55,808 bases of DNA from Chara braunii (GCA_003427395.1 BFEA01000353.1:663081-718888), one strand, 5' to 3'; shown: positions 34,301 to 45,449, numbered from the stretch's first letter. Program-made: numbers and translations. Notes: generated by a model not told the origin, from the sequence alone.

Positions 34301-35738
34301 TATAAAGGTCGCGTTGTGCTTAGATTGACGAGAAAGTTTGACTGACTCATTTATCAGAAGAATATTGTCTTGGATATTCCTTCCTTGGATAAAACCTGTT
34401 TGGGAGGGGTAGATTATGTCGGCTATGCATTTATTTAAGCGATTCGTTATGATTTTTTAGATGAGTTTGTATAAGACAGTGAGGAGTGTGATGGGCTGAT
34501 CATTACGAATATTGCATTTATCACCCTTTTTATAGAGCAGTGTCAGTATACCTTGCCCCACAAACTCTCCCATTTGTCCAGTCACCCAAACAACCTTATA
34601 AAAGTCCATTAAGTCCTGAGAGATGAAGTTCCTAAGATATTCTCAAAATTCCTTAGGCAGTCCATCAATGCCTGAGGTTTTTTCCTCCTCCATGAGCATT
34701 AGGGCAGTCCATACTTCTTCTTTTGTTAGGGGCAACTCCAACTGATCTCTTTGGGAGGCAGAGAGGGACTTGGACATAGGTTTCAGAAATTCATCTATCT
34801 CCATATTACGCTGGTTCAGGGGGATGTTACCAGTTTTTTATAAGAAGAGGTTCTTGAAGAAATCTCTGGCAATCCTGGTACATTCAGCCGTAGAGGGGGC
34901 CGACTTATCAATTTGATGTTGGGGATAAGCCAGAGCCTCAATGATTGTCCTCCCCACTCGGGCTCTGGACATGGCAAAAAATCTCGCATCCATTCCCCCC
35001 TCGGTGACAAACTTTTGAAGTTTACCTCTAATTCGGATGCCATTCCAACGATATTACATTTGTGAGAGTAATTGGTTTTCTAGTTCTTGAATTTCTTGAG
35101 CTATCAGTTCATTGTTTTCCTCGTTCTCATTGTCACTTTCTTGGGATTGTAACTGTTGGATGCGTTGATAAATCCTTGCTTAATTGGAATGACGTTCTGC
35201 TGCCAATAGTTTTGAATATTCATTGCATTTACGGCCTAGGAAAGTTAGACCGTTGCTGAACCACATAATATCATCCTGGATAATGGTTTTCTGTTGTCTC
35301 CAGAAAGACCAAACATCCTTTAGGTAGGCTTTGAATCTTTCCAATTCAATGTGAGATGTGTTTAATTTGTAGTAGCCCTTACCTTGGTCTGTTTTTTCCT
35401 TAAGGAGAGAATAACCACATACATAGCGTGATCAAGTTCTAACAGAGGGCTTCTAGGAAGTACTTCAGCAACTTGAAGAGAACCTTCTAATTAGTTAGAG
35501 AGGAGGATTGAGTCAATGCTTGACTTAATAACCATCATATCCTGATTCTTTCTAAAGCATGAGAAGGTACGGTGGGTAGGGTTCAATCTTCTGAATGAGT
35601 CAAACATGTGAAATGATTGATTCAGATTGACAATCATTACTTCATCAGCCTCCACATAGTCCGGGCAGAGGGTAGGAATACGCCAACGATCCAGGGATCG
35701 ATCTGGAGCAACGTTAAAATCTTCTGCTATGATCACGG
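31322..35738 (-). pseudogene. LINE G: 5'-truncated LINE with poly(A) tail
   Basis: Read on the minus strand from 35738: endonuclease C-terminal part (IIAEDFNVAPDRS, where GDFN reads EDFN; SSIDSILLS), a linker, reverse transcriptase with KTSGIDGLPKEF (about 34690), KGDKCNIRN, SQTGFIQGRNIQDNILLINE, motif A FIDFEKTYDHVD (about 34290), motif B VRQGDPIAPLTF (about 34140) and motif C FADD (about 34000, intact). Then NWRKL...EVCQQPLFNNTFI (about 33170), a zf-RVT remnant WCKFCKSAFP (about 32320) and a 3' UTR. The tail is poly(T) on the plus strand at 31322-31336. Stops and shifts are scattered. The 5' end is cut by an LTR-like sequence at 35739. Confidence 0.87.
31352..31393 (-). promoter_or_regulatory. 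3'-terminal stem-loop of LINE G
   Basis: A perfect 14-bp stem (GTCAGGTAGGAGTG with CACTCCTACCTGAC) closes a 14-nt loop about 16 nt upstream of the poly(A). In several LINE families a 3' stem-loop is recognised by the reverse transcriptase; that role is inferred here. Related hairpins lie at 30999-31030 and 9317-9343. Confidence 0.65.
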
Positions 35739-36170
35739 TGTCGCGCGCGTCGGTCCTACATTCAGACGCAAGGTAATCATTGTGTCGGACCTCACGGTCG
35801 TATCATGCAGGAGTCTTTTGTCACCTTAACGAAACACCACTCTGACCGTGCTCGCGTGCTATACCTCTCGCGACTCCCTACGAAAGGTTAGGGATCCCGC
35901 GAGGTACAACATACCTCCACCCACGGGAGTTGTCACCATCCCTTAGGTGGGCGTATCCCTGTTGAGCTACTGATCCACGTGCGAAGGCTTTTATATGCAA
36001 TCGCAGAGGTAAGCCAGCCGATGGCGTTTTCTCGATCGCCCTAGCATAGGCATGCGCGCGGTAGAACGCCTTAAGACTGACCCGTATATCGTGCCCGGAG
36101 GTGCTAGTTCCCTCGGACCGACTATCTTATCAGGTCGACTTTCCGAACAGTCTTTCACGCTTAGCTAAAT
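35739..36170. repeat. LTR-like sequence, diverged copy of 44328-44700
   Basis: Starts TGTCGCGCGCGTCGGTCC, breaking LINE G inside its endonuclease. It shares many blocks in order with 44328-44700 (atacctctcgcga, acctccacc, gtgggcgtatcc, caatcgcagargt, gccgaKggc). By eye identity is roughly 70 percent. It may be the outer LTR of a minus-strand element whose primer site is at 44308, or a separate insertion. Confidence 0.5.
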
Positions 36171-37319
36171 ATGATAATGAATCCATCTTCCTTTGTTGAC
36201 CATATGAGAAAAACCAAAGTCTAAGTCCTCTTGTAATCTCTCATTTCTTGCGATCTCGATAGAATCCTAGACAGTACTCTTTCTAAGCCCGAACCAAAGT
36301 AAGGTCTTGTTCAATGTCATATATAGATATATATATAGGTACATATGTATATCAGGGGAGCGAATGAGCAAGTGGACCTCACTTTCACAATTGCGGTGCC
36401 CTGTGTCCAAGTATCCCAGGTATTTCCCCTATGTTCAGATGACAGATCACTGCAAAAAAAAATACCTGTGTAAATGCAAGAAGACCACATACACACGTAC
36501 AAAATGTCAGCACAGAATGCACTACCAGCGTCAACCTTTAACCCATTCATAACAAGTCCCTCACTCCCTCAAACCTTGAAAACAACACTCCTTCCAACTC
36601 CTGACTCCTATTACCCAGCCCTTTACCTTTTCAAAGACCTTCGAGAGATGATTTAGACAATTTAGGCTAAGATACAGGGAAAGATGTGTCTGTTCCCTTT
36701 TCAAGCTCTGTCTTAGGTGTGGGTATCAAACCATGTGGAGGTTGAGTCGGAGTTCTACCGACCTGTTATCCAATGATAACAGAATTGAAGTTCCTTACGG
36801 TTTTCTTCCGTAATCTTCTCCAAGAGTGATGAAACTTGTAAACACAGCACAGTCCGACCGAATCTTAACATTTCTCTCCTTCACTGGATCTAGAAAATCT
36901 CTCATAGGCTCGAGATCTAGGGATCGACTCTCATTAGTGACTTACTATCTAGCTTCTATCCTTATCTAACTGCCAAGCTATCGCCCCGCTGATCTAGGTA
37001 ACGAACATAGCTTATTCCCAAGTTCCTCTGACCTAGTGATCATACATAGCTTTCCCTTTAAAAGGTAGCTTACAATCATCATATCTTAGTAATTTACAAG
37101 CAGCACCATCAATTCAATTTGGAGAGAAATCATATGATAGAGATCAAATCGAGGTTTCAAAGTGATGAGTCTCTCAGGGCCAAGATCTCACTATCCTCTC
37201 CTTATTGGAATCAAAAAATAATTCGTTAGTGATAGATTGATTCAGTTATATAGAAGCAGAACTTCGTTGGTAGATCGATCAGGATATACTCATTCTTAGT
37301 TAGTGTCTTGCTTTTAGGG
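36171..37319. other. Non-coding internal DNA of an LTR-type element
   Basis: No gene. The segment ccgacctgttatccaatgat (about 36759) is shared with about 50188, where ccgacctgttagcaatgata occurs; this helps define two related elements. Confidence 0.4.
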
Positions 37320-37808
37320 CAGATAGTGGTAAGGCAGGTTTCTCGGAGCCTCGCTCCTCTTACCATATTATCATATCGTTGTGGTGATAGGGTACGCCTC
37401 TCGGAGCCTCGCTCACTCTTATCACTTGTTCTTTGTTAATATAGTGGTAAGGCAGGCTTCTCGGAGTCTCGCTCACTCTTACCACATTATCATATCGTTG
37501 TGGTGATAAGGCAGGCTTCTTGGAGCCTCGCTCACTCTTATCACTTGTTCTTTGTTATTATAGTGGTAAGGCAGGCTTCTTGGAGCCTCGCTCACTCTTA
37601 CTACATTATCATATCGTTGTGGTGATAAGGCAGGCTTCTCGGAGCCTCACTCACTCTTATCACCCGTTCTTTTTTATCATAGTGGTAAGGCAGGCTTCTC
37701 GGAGCCTCGCTCACTCTTACCACATTATCATATCGTTGTGGTGATAAGGCAGACTTCTCGGAACCTCGCTCACTCTTATCACCTGTTCTTTGTTATTATA
37801 GTGGTAAG

Positions 37809-38708
37809 NNNNNNNNNNNNNNNNNNNNNNNNNNNNNNNNNNNNNNNNNNNNNNNNNNNNNNNNNNNNNNNNNNNNNNNNNNNNNNNNNNNNNNNNNNNN
37901 NNNNNNNNNNNNNNNNNNNNNNNNNNNNNNNNNNNNNNNNNNNNNNNNNNNNNNNNNNNNNNNNNNNNNNNNNNNNNNNNNNNNNNNNNNNNNNNNNNNN
38001 NNNNNNNNNNNNNNNNNNNNNNNNNNNNNNNNNNNNNNNNNNNNNNNNNNNNNNNNNNNNNNNNNNNNNNNNNNNNNNNNNNNNNNNNNNNNNNNNNNNN
38101 NNNNNNNNNNNNNNNNNNNNNNNNNNNNNNNNNNNNNNNNNNNNNNNNNNNNNNNNNNNNNNNNNNNNNNNNNNNNNNNNNNNNNNNNNNNNNNNNNNNN
38201 NNNNNNNNNNNNNNNNNNNNNNNNNNNNNNNNNNNNNNNNNNNNNNNNNNNNNNNNNNNNNNNNNNNNNNNNNNNNNNNNNNNNNNNNNNNNNNNNNNNN
38301 NNNNNNNNNNNNNNNNNNNNNNNNNNNNNNNNNNNNNNNNNNNNNNNNNNNNNNNNNNNNNNNNNNNNNNNNNNNNNNNNNNNNNNNNNNNNNNNNNNNN
38401 NNNNNNNNNNNNNNNNNNNNNNNNNNNNNNNNNNNNNNNNNNNNNNNNNNNNNNNNNNNNNNNNNNNNNNNNNNNNNNNNNNNNNNNNNNNNNNNNNNNN
38501 NNNNNNNNNNNNNNNNNNNNNNNNNNNNNNNNNNNNNNNNNNNNNNNNNNNNNNNNNNNNNNNNNNNNNNNNNNNNNNNNNNNNNNNNNNNNNNNNNNNN
38601 NNNNNNNNNNNNNNNNNNNNNNNNNNNNNNNNNNNNNNNNNNNNNNNNNNNNNNNNNNNNNNNNNNNNNNNNNNNNNNNNNNNNNNNNNNNNNNNNNNNN
38701 NNNNNNNN
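37809..38708. other. Assembly gap (900 N)
   Basis: Exactly 900 N inside the stem-loop array; the true number of repeat units is therefore unknown. Confidence 0.99.
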
Positions 38709-39092
38709 TTATGGTGATAAGGCAGGTTTCTCGGAACCTCGCTCACTCTTATCACCTAGTTCTTATTATTATGGTGATAAGGCAGGCTTCTCGGAGCCTC
38801 GCTTACTCTTATCACCTAGTTCTTTTTATTATGGTGATAAGGCAGGCTTCTCGTAGCCTCGCTCACTCTTATCACCTACAGTCTTCCCCCGAACAAAACG
38901 CACGTATGTACTAATCAACTTTCCCTGAAAAAGTCTATTTCTCAAAGTCGGTCCTGGAAATCCAAATAGAACGCAGGTTGAAATAATGCCCACGTATGTT
39001 CTATTCGAATAATACGCATGTATGTTCTATTCGAATAGTACGCATGTATGTTCTATTCGAATTGCCCTTGTTACCGCCGCGGCCCCGCTTCT

Positions 39093-39093
<1 letters not shown>

Positions 39094-39175
<82 letters not shown>
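39094..39175. repeat. (CT)n microsatellite
   Basis: About 41 CT dinucleotides inside the MITE; ORFs across it are artefacts. Confidence 0.96.
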
Positions 39176-39177
<2 letters not shown>

Positions 39178-39314
39178 TTCTCTCCTCCCCCCCTCCACTC
39201 TCCTTGGTTCTTGGCGGCTTCTGGTTGGCTTGCCTGTTGTTCTTGGAGCGGTACTTGGCACTGACAGCGTCGATTGCTGCTTTCGAATGTTACTTACTGC
39301 ATATGTCGGGCCTG

Positions 39315-39363
39315 ACTGTTCGAACACTGGGCCTAGTGGCAATGACCACAGTGTTCGAACAGT
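39315..39363. repeat. Perfect 15-bp inverted repeat within the MITE
   Basis: ACTGTTCGAACACTG (39315-39329) pairs with CAGTGTTCGAACAGT (39349-39363) around a 19-nt loop. Confidence 0.9.
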
Positions 39364-39839
39364 TCGACCGTTTCTTGGCGGTCTATCGAGTTTTTTTTTT
39401 TTTTTACAATTCGTTTTTTTTTTTCCACAGTTCTACCATTATCGGACTTATGTCTGTCATCCTTGCGCCTGGGCCTACACGGACACTGGGTACCGGTGTT
39501 TTTGGGGGGCTTGTCTTCAGAAGTTGATACCCAGTACCCGTAGTATAACGCATGTGCGTTATAAACGAATACAAAGCACTCCGTGCGTTGTATTCGTTAT
39601 TAACACACATGCGTTTTGTTCGGGGGAAGACTGTAGTTCTTATTATTATGGTGATAAGGCAGGTTTCTCGGATCCTCACTCACTTTTATCACCTAGTTCT
39701 TATTATTATGGTGATAAGGCAGGCTTCTCGGAGCCTCGCTCACTCTTATCACCTAGTTCTTATTATTATTATGGTGATAAGGCAGGTTTCTTAGAATCTC
39801 GCTCACTCTTATCACCTAGTTCTTATTATTACGCTGTGA

Positions 39840-40673
39840 TGCCCACTCTAAGTCATGGACCGTCCGGAAGCCTTTAAGATCATGCAGGTGGGTCATACGA
39901 GACTTGTATCTCATTTCTTAAAATCGTCTGCCTGATCCTTAGCTGGGTTAGTTTGGACTTTTGAGAGTATGCAGCATAGGTAGTCATAGGCTAAAGGTTT
40001 GTTGAGGCAATCCATCATCTCAATATCTGATCATATCATTCATAAGTTTGGCAATACACTTATGATTCACCCCATTTATCTCATGGTCAGGTGACCTATA
40101 AGCGAGGGAAGACCATCAGAAGTCAATCCCCCTGGCCATCACACCCCAAGAGAAACATCCACGTAGCGAGGCAGTGACTCGACACTTCTCGTTCTCGCTA
40201 CGTTTACCAACAACAGTTAAACACACCTAGTCAGATCATGTTTTTTTTCTCTTGCTCAAACATTATTGTCCCCCTTTTTGTCTTCGGGTTTAGCCCTGAA
40301 GAACCCCTGACTCAAAGTACTTTCTTTATTAATATTGTCATAGGTAGTCCCCTGAGGTTATAGGTTTAGGATTTAGGCTAAAGCGCGCGCGTACCTCACG
40401 GTTCCCTGCCTCCAGAGTTCCGCCTGAACTCCGGCAGAGCTACCGCAATCGCCCTGTTACGTGGACCCGTCTAGATTGATCAAGTATGGAATAGGAGTCT
40501 CTTGTGCTTGAGATTTGATTGAACCTCATCTCACATTTCATCGCCTGAAAAGGATTGGTGGAAAAGGCGGAGGAGAATAAAGGAGATAGAAGTCGTCATG
40601 CTTGACGACGATCCCCCTCTTTCTGCATCTCTGACTCCCATCTTCGTCAGTGATGTCGAATGGCAATAATAAT

Positions 40674-40727
<54 letters not shown>

Positions 40728-41159
40728 CACAAGTCATATGAGCATGATTGATACCCAAACCCCAGGTGTGAGATCACACAGATGTCTGAGTAAGTGTATA
40801 CAAGCAGCAAGCATCATGGTACCGAGCATCCAGCCAAACAGAGCAATATAATGAAGTAATGAGTCCATGCTCAAGCCCTCAGACCCATACCAACTCAGCA
40901 GTCATGATCACCTTCTCTGCCTGGCGCCCAATGCCCCAGCCTATTGAACTTCACTATTCCACCTACAACTGGGTTCATGCAACAAGTTCACTTTAATCCT
41001 AGTTTTTCATGATGTCAATACATCTCCGCCGACCTCGTACATACTCTGACGCCATTCTCCCCTTTCTCTCTCTCTTTGTCTCCCTCGCTGTATGTGTGTC
41101 TCCCTCTCTTTGTGTCATCGTGTACCACAACCTGGGTGTGGGAGAGATGGTTAACAACA
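39840..41159. other. Non-coding DNA with an element landmark
   Basis: No gene. The block ggttccctgcctccagag and agctaccgcaatcg (40399-40450) recurs at 52318-52360, supporting relatedness of the two LTR-type elements. Confidence 0.4.
40664..40727. repeat. (AAT)n microsatellite
   Basis: About 21 AAT trinucleotides with one early interruption. Confidence 0.95.
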
Positions 41160-41990
41160 CACACTATTTACAGGTAATTTTCAGCTGCTTCAGGTCCCCA
41201 CCAAATGGTTGGATGGGGGTACCCGAAACCACTTTCGGAAGCTTCAGCCACTTCAGCGGTTTCAGGTCCCCACCTGAAATTCCTGAAATGATCGGAAGTG
41301 GCTGAAACTTATGAAAGGGGTTTCATATACCCATATCCAACTGGTTGGATGGGGGTACCCAAAACCCCTTTCAGAAGTTTCAGCCACTTCAACGGTTTCA
41401 GGTCCCCACCTGAAATTCCTGAAATGACCTGAAGTGGATGAAGCTTCTGAAATTGGTTTCAGGTACCCCCATCCAAATGGTTGGATAGGGGTACACGAAA
41501 CCANTTTCAGAAGCTTCAGCCACTTCAGCGGTTTCAGGTCCCCACCTGAAATTCNTGAAATGACCTNAAGTGGCTGAAGCTTCTGNAAGGNGTTTCAGGT
41601 ACCCCCATCCAAATGGTTGGATGGGGGTACCCGAAACGCCTTTCAGAAGCTTCAGCTACTTCAGCGGTTTCAAGTCCCCACCTGAAATTCCTGAAATGAC
41701 ATGAAGTGGCTGAAGCTTCTGAAAGGAGTTTCAGGTACCCCCATCCAAATGGTTGGATGGGGGTAACCGAAACCCCTTTCAGAAGCTTAAACCACTTCAG
41801 CGGTTTCAGGTCCCCACCTGAAATTCCTGAAATGACCTGAAGTGGCTGAAAAAATAGGCAAAAAAAAAAAAAAAAACATAAAACTTGTCCTCCAAACCAC
41901 CTGAAACTTTTGAAATGACCTGAAGTGCCTTGAGGCCATTTCAGCGGTTTCAGACCACTTCAGAATCTTTCATTCTGAAATTTCAGGTGG
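41160..41990. repeat. 136-bp satellite made of two palindromes per unit
   Basis: ggttggatgggggtac(c/a)c recurs at 41208, 41343, 41479 (variant), 41615 and 41751, a period of about 136 bp. Each unit contains one palindrome centred on ccatccaaatggttggatgg and a second in which cagaagcttcagccacttca faces its complement tgaagtggctgaagcttctg. Single N bases at 41504-41591 suggest assembly trouble. Degenerate sequence continues to 41990. Confidence 0.88.
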
Positions 41991-41993
41991 TCA

Positions 41994-42257
41994 TTAACCA
42001 TTAGTGTCCTCCTTCAGGCTTATATGAATATACTTCATAACCTCCTTTAGCATCTGCTCCTCATTCCATTCGCAATGGGATGTTATTTGCTCAAACTTGT
42101 CAAGGAAGTCAGAAACATGATAGCCCTTGAAGAAGTCGATCTCAACCTTGGGTAAGTTGTCTCGCTCCCAATCTCGCACACCCAGCAAAGAGGTGAGTTC
42201 CTCGACCCCCATCTTCCCTTGAGAGTCTTCCATCTCGAGATCGCTCGACCGCATCAC
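41994..42257 (-). pseudogene. Retrotransposon gag fragment
   Basis: An 87-residue minus-strand frame contains LPKVEIDFFKGYHVSDFLDK followed by FEQITSHCEWNEEQMLKEVM. This resembles the gag of Ty3/gypsy elements, in which F-x-G, a W/F-L-x-x-F-E block and a W-x-E-E-x block recur. It stops before the usual gag length and no pol follows. Its orientation agrees with the primer site at 44308-44325, but the 2-kb distance and lack of pol indicate a decayed or non-autonomous element. Confidence 0.6.
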
Positions 42258-44307
42258 ATATTAAACAACAACGAGCGATGTTAGGGCCGAGACTCGAAAA
42301 AAGTCAAAAATAAAATATATCCCGTTAAAAATTATCCTGATTCTTTATTATGTGAGTTCGGATGTGAACCTATTCAGAACAATGGCGATTCCGAAGAGAG
42401 TTTTCAAACAAATATCCATCTAAAATCAAACATAAATATTCGCAACTAAGCCCCTCAAGTCATAACTCAGACATTAACCACTTATGGCTTTTATTATCAA
42501 GGAAGGACACAATATACACGCCATATAGGTGGATATTCCAATCATAAATCCACAATGTAGTACAACCCACAATAAATAACATATATTGATAACAATGATT
42601 ATCGGCATGATAAACACAATTTATTCGCAAGGGTTGTAGTTGAAGAGCACAACATGCTTTATAAACAATAACATGAAGCCAACTCAACTGCCAGTCATGC
42701 AACAAGATAACTCTCAAGAACATATTCTATATTCTATAAGGCAGAAATACGATTAGCAATGAGTAAATAACATGATACAATTGTTACCCCTTTCACTCTT
42801 AAGCGAAGCATATATTACAGAGGGGCGGTGTAATCCTCATGAGATAACATCTTGACTCTTGAGCCCTGCTCTAAAGATCAAGCCTTTTCGCAGCCCTCTC
42901 TGATTTCAGCGCTTGCACCTCGTTGAACCTAGTCATGGTCAAATGGACAACCCCATTCATACCTATTAAAGCAACAAATAGCGAATTCATGCCCTTACAA
43001 ATATGGTGGCCCTACTTAACGGGAGACAAGCTTAGGTCGCTACTCCAGAACCGCTCTCACTAAGCAGTAGTTGTTTCACTTGGCCATCACAGTTTTGGCA
43101 AGGTAACAAGCCCCTTCCTCTTTCCTCAACAGATAATGTAATTACTCTCCTATCATAGGAAAGGTAACCACACCCCACTAATGGACCAGGAACATAATTC
43201 CAGCGTGGGTCTCACTATCATCCTTGAGACTGATAACTGTTTCCTTAAGCCTTAACAAGGGACTAACAATTCATGAATGCACTTCCACTAGGGCAAATTA
43301 TGCATGGTGACTAACTCCCTTAAGGAAGAACTACCTTCCACAGAAAGCTAGTCACCCCATTCACCTCTGGTCCCATGCCAGATGTGGGTTTCATGCAAAG
43401 TCTATGTCACGTCTGAAAGACAATCCATACATACGTCGTTAATCAGACATCAGACAAAAATACAGAAAAAAAACATATATAACAACAACCAGATAAAAAC
43501 CATCATAAAAACAAATATATACATATATATTATACATACTTTAAAACATAAGCCTCTCTTCAGGTTAGTGAAACTGCTAGCTAAGTAATCACTACTTTTC
43601 AAACTTTATCCATAGTTAGTCAAACAATCCCCAAGTGACTCAGCTCATCGCCAACTTCCACCATCGAGGGATCAAAGCACAATATTTATTGCAGTACCTA
43701 TCGTACCATAACCCAGTCTAAGCTCAAGGAAAGACCTTTGCAATCAAACCTCTCACTTCGCACTCATCAGTCAATCCCTCATCCGCATCGCTCATGTATC
43801 AGAAGCCTCCTCTAAAGCGACACTCTACTGACCAAGGGGAAGACGCCTCAGCTTAACGTCTTTACATCCCAAAGCAAGCTTACCACATAACTCATGTAAT
43901 AAGTCACTAGCCTCGTAGCTTTGACCGTTATCAGCTGAGCTTATTTCGGTAGTGGACATACACAACAATACGGACTCTGCCTCAACTCAACCAAGGCTAC
44001 ATCAGACATGCCACGTATCGCCCAATTATCAAAAGATACTTAGGATAACAAGGTGCTCGTTGAGACCACTGTTATATGCGTCAGAGTACTTAAGTGTATA
44101 GCCAAACACTTCCTTCCTCAAGTAAACCGTGCACACACAAATAATCAACGTTTCACACGTAGGCCACAATTTTAAGACATCCCCAACGATAGTCAAGACA
44201 TCAAGCAATCGACCATGTATGTCAAAAGAAAACTTCTCTCTTTGCCTAGTTCTCACTTTCTCATACTCGGATGTCGTTCCACCAGGGACAACGACAGACA
44301 ACTGTTA
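42258..44307 (-). other. Non-coding leader of an LTR-type element
   Basis: No reading frame of note between the gag fragment and the primer site; AT-rich. tgtcacgtctgaaagacaat (about 43405) is loosely similar to the region at 49696. Confidence 0.4.
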
Positions 44308-44325
44308 TCCCCGGCAATGGTGCCA
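44308..44325 (-). promoter_or_regulatory. Primer-binding site for tRNA-Asp
   Basis: The plus strand reads tccccggcaatggtgcca. The 3' end of plant tRNA-Asp(GTC), as I recall it, is TCCCCGGCAACGGCGCCA, a match at 16 of 18 with two C-to-T changes. On the minus strand this is a primer site directly following an LTR end (CA, then two bases). Many plant LTR retrotransposons use this primer. Confidence 0.72.
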
Positions 44326-44327
44326 CT

Positions 44328-44700
44328 TGTCGAACGCATCGGTCCGGCACAGCACAAGGCAGCGCAGGACCCTCCCGGCCGCGTCACGCAAGAGTTAGTA
44401 TAGATCCTCATCGCGAATATACATGGAGCTTCCGCAAGCTGCTCCGGCCGAGTGCGCCAACCATACCTCTCGCGAGCCCCTATGACAGGATAGGGCCTAC
44501 GAGAGGCATGACTTACCTCCACCTTACGGGAGCCGTCATCTCCCTTCGGTGGGCGTATCCTCGCCGAGCTACCAGTCCACAGTACGAAAGCTAATCAGTT
44601 GCAATCGCAGAAGTGAACCAGCCGAGGGCATTTCTCGTTCGCTGTAGTACGCGCGGTAGTACGCCTCTATCGGACCCGCACGCGAACCGACATCTTGGGG
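44328..44700 (-). repeat. LTR-like sequence next to the primer site
   Basis: Begins TGTCGAACGCATCGGTCC on the plus strand (an LTR 3' end, ...GACA, on the minus strand) right beside the primer site. It shares ordered blocks with 35739-36170. The far boundary is not resolved. Confidence 0.55.
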
Positions 44701-44797
44701 GGCTGAAGTCCCAAGCGCGACCCGTCGTCGGTCGACTAGGACGCATCCCACACACCACGCGCATACCACTATAAAGAACATAGAAAAAAAAATACAC

Positions 44798-44809
44798 ACA
44801 CACACGCAC

Positions 44810-44842
<33 letters not shown>
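44798..44842. repeat. (CA)n and (TA)n microsatellite
   Basis: Short CA repeats followed by about 16 TA dinucleotides; a second (TA)n lies at 44963-44983. Confidence 0.93.
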
Positions 44843-44845
<3 letters not shown>

Positions 44846-44916
44846 TCACAAACAGAACTACCCGGTAAACCGTCGACAGAGAGAGAGAAGAGGACAACAA
44901 ACGAGGGGCTGTGATA

Positions 44917-44976
44917 AACTGTTTCGTCGGAGTTTCACCGATTCATCAGGAGGATGAACCCTATATATATATATAT
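44917..44976 (-). ncRNA. Degenerate hammerhead ribozyme motif (copy 2)
   Basis: The minus strand has CUGAUGA (complement of 44943-44949), a stem II hairpin with UCGG and CCGA, and GAAAC (complement of 44921-44925). The upstream GUC site and half of stem III are replaced by the (TA)n tract, leaving an AUA triplet next to stem I. Core and stem II persist; stem III does not, so activity is unlikely. Confidence 0.65.
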
Positions 44977-45268
44977 ATATATACAAAACGACACTGAACA
45001 AACAACGCGATAACACTCTTAGTCTCTTAGTAGCCATCCCATAACTCTCCAATGCGAAAATCGGATACGCTGTCCGGACAGAAATCCCTGTGAGGGTTTC
45101 TGCCCGGGCTTTTTAAGGACAGACGTTGTTCAACGTTTTTGTTGGATTGAGAGATCTTTGTCGAACATTGTCCAACTCCTTTTTCTTATAGACTGAGAAA
45201 CTCGGCGAGATTGACGTTGCCAAAGTTTATTCAGACCAATCCTATAACTGAGAGACCTAAAGTTTGAT

Positions 45269-45309
45269 GTCGATGACGTATAACGTCGTTGACGTGAGAC
45301 GTCATCGAC
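45269..45309. repeat. 11-bp inverted repeat with TGACG motifs
   Basis: GTCGATGACGT (45269-45279) pairs with ACGTCATCGAC (45299-45309). TGACG is the core of plant bZIP (TGA-factor) sites, and further ACGT motifs lie between the arms. Confidence 0.6.
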
Positions 45310-45427
45310 GTTCGTCGAAACAGCGGGAGTCGGCAGTATAACCTGTTGTCCGCGGTTCTTAACAGAGCCGCAGTAGTGCGCAGTCATGGGAAGACTAAAA
45401 CCGGACCTAGTCTACCTAAAGTAATGA

Positions 45428-45449
45428 CGCGCGGCTGCGCAGCCGCGCG
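45428..45449. repeat. Perfect 22-bp palindrome
   Basis: CGCGCGGCTGC followed directly by its complement GCAGCCGCGCG, with no loop. Confidence 0.9.

Larger units (their letters stand above)
38879..39633. mobile_element. Tc1/mariner-type MITE, 755 bp
   Basis: The left end CAGTCTTCCCCCGAACAAAA and the right end TTTTGTTCGGGGGAAGACTG are perfect inverted copies, and the repeat extends with few mismatches to about 30 bp. TA flanks both sides (38877-38878, 39634-39635). CAGT termini with TA duplication are typical of Tc1/mariner. Without the insert the array reads cacctagttcttatt, as in its other units. The interior has (CT)n, 26-bp repeats (tatgttctattcgaat) and palindromes but no transposase. Confidence 0.9.
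37326..39830 (+). repeat. Stem-loop array, about 60-bp units of two alternating types
   Basis: Before the assembly gap, type A units (GTGGTAAG ... CTTACCAC; starts 37326, 37444, 37563, 37682, 37801) alternate with type B units (GTGATAAG ... CTTATCAC; 37384, 37503, 37622, 37741). The shared interior is gcaggcttctcggagcctcg plus ctcact. After the gap only type B is seen (38714, 38774, 38834, and 39650, 39710, 39773). A mariner-like MITE splits the array. The difference between stem types is compensated on both sides. Confidence 0.88.

Noticed and set aside
37738-38856. Long ORFs across the N gap on both strands
   Set aside because: Almost all residues are unknown; the ORFs exist only because N codons contain no stops.
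37326-39830. CRISPR-like appearance of about 60-bp repeats
   Set aside because: There are no unique spacers, the repeats are near-identical end to end, no cas gene is present, and the context is eukaryotic.
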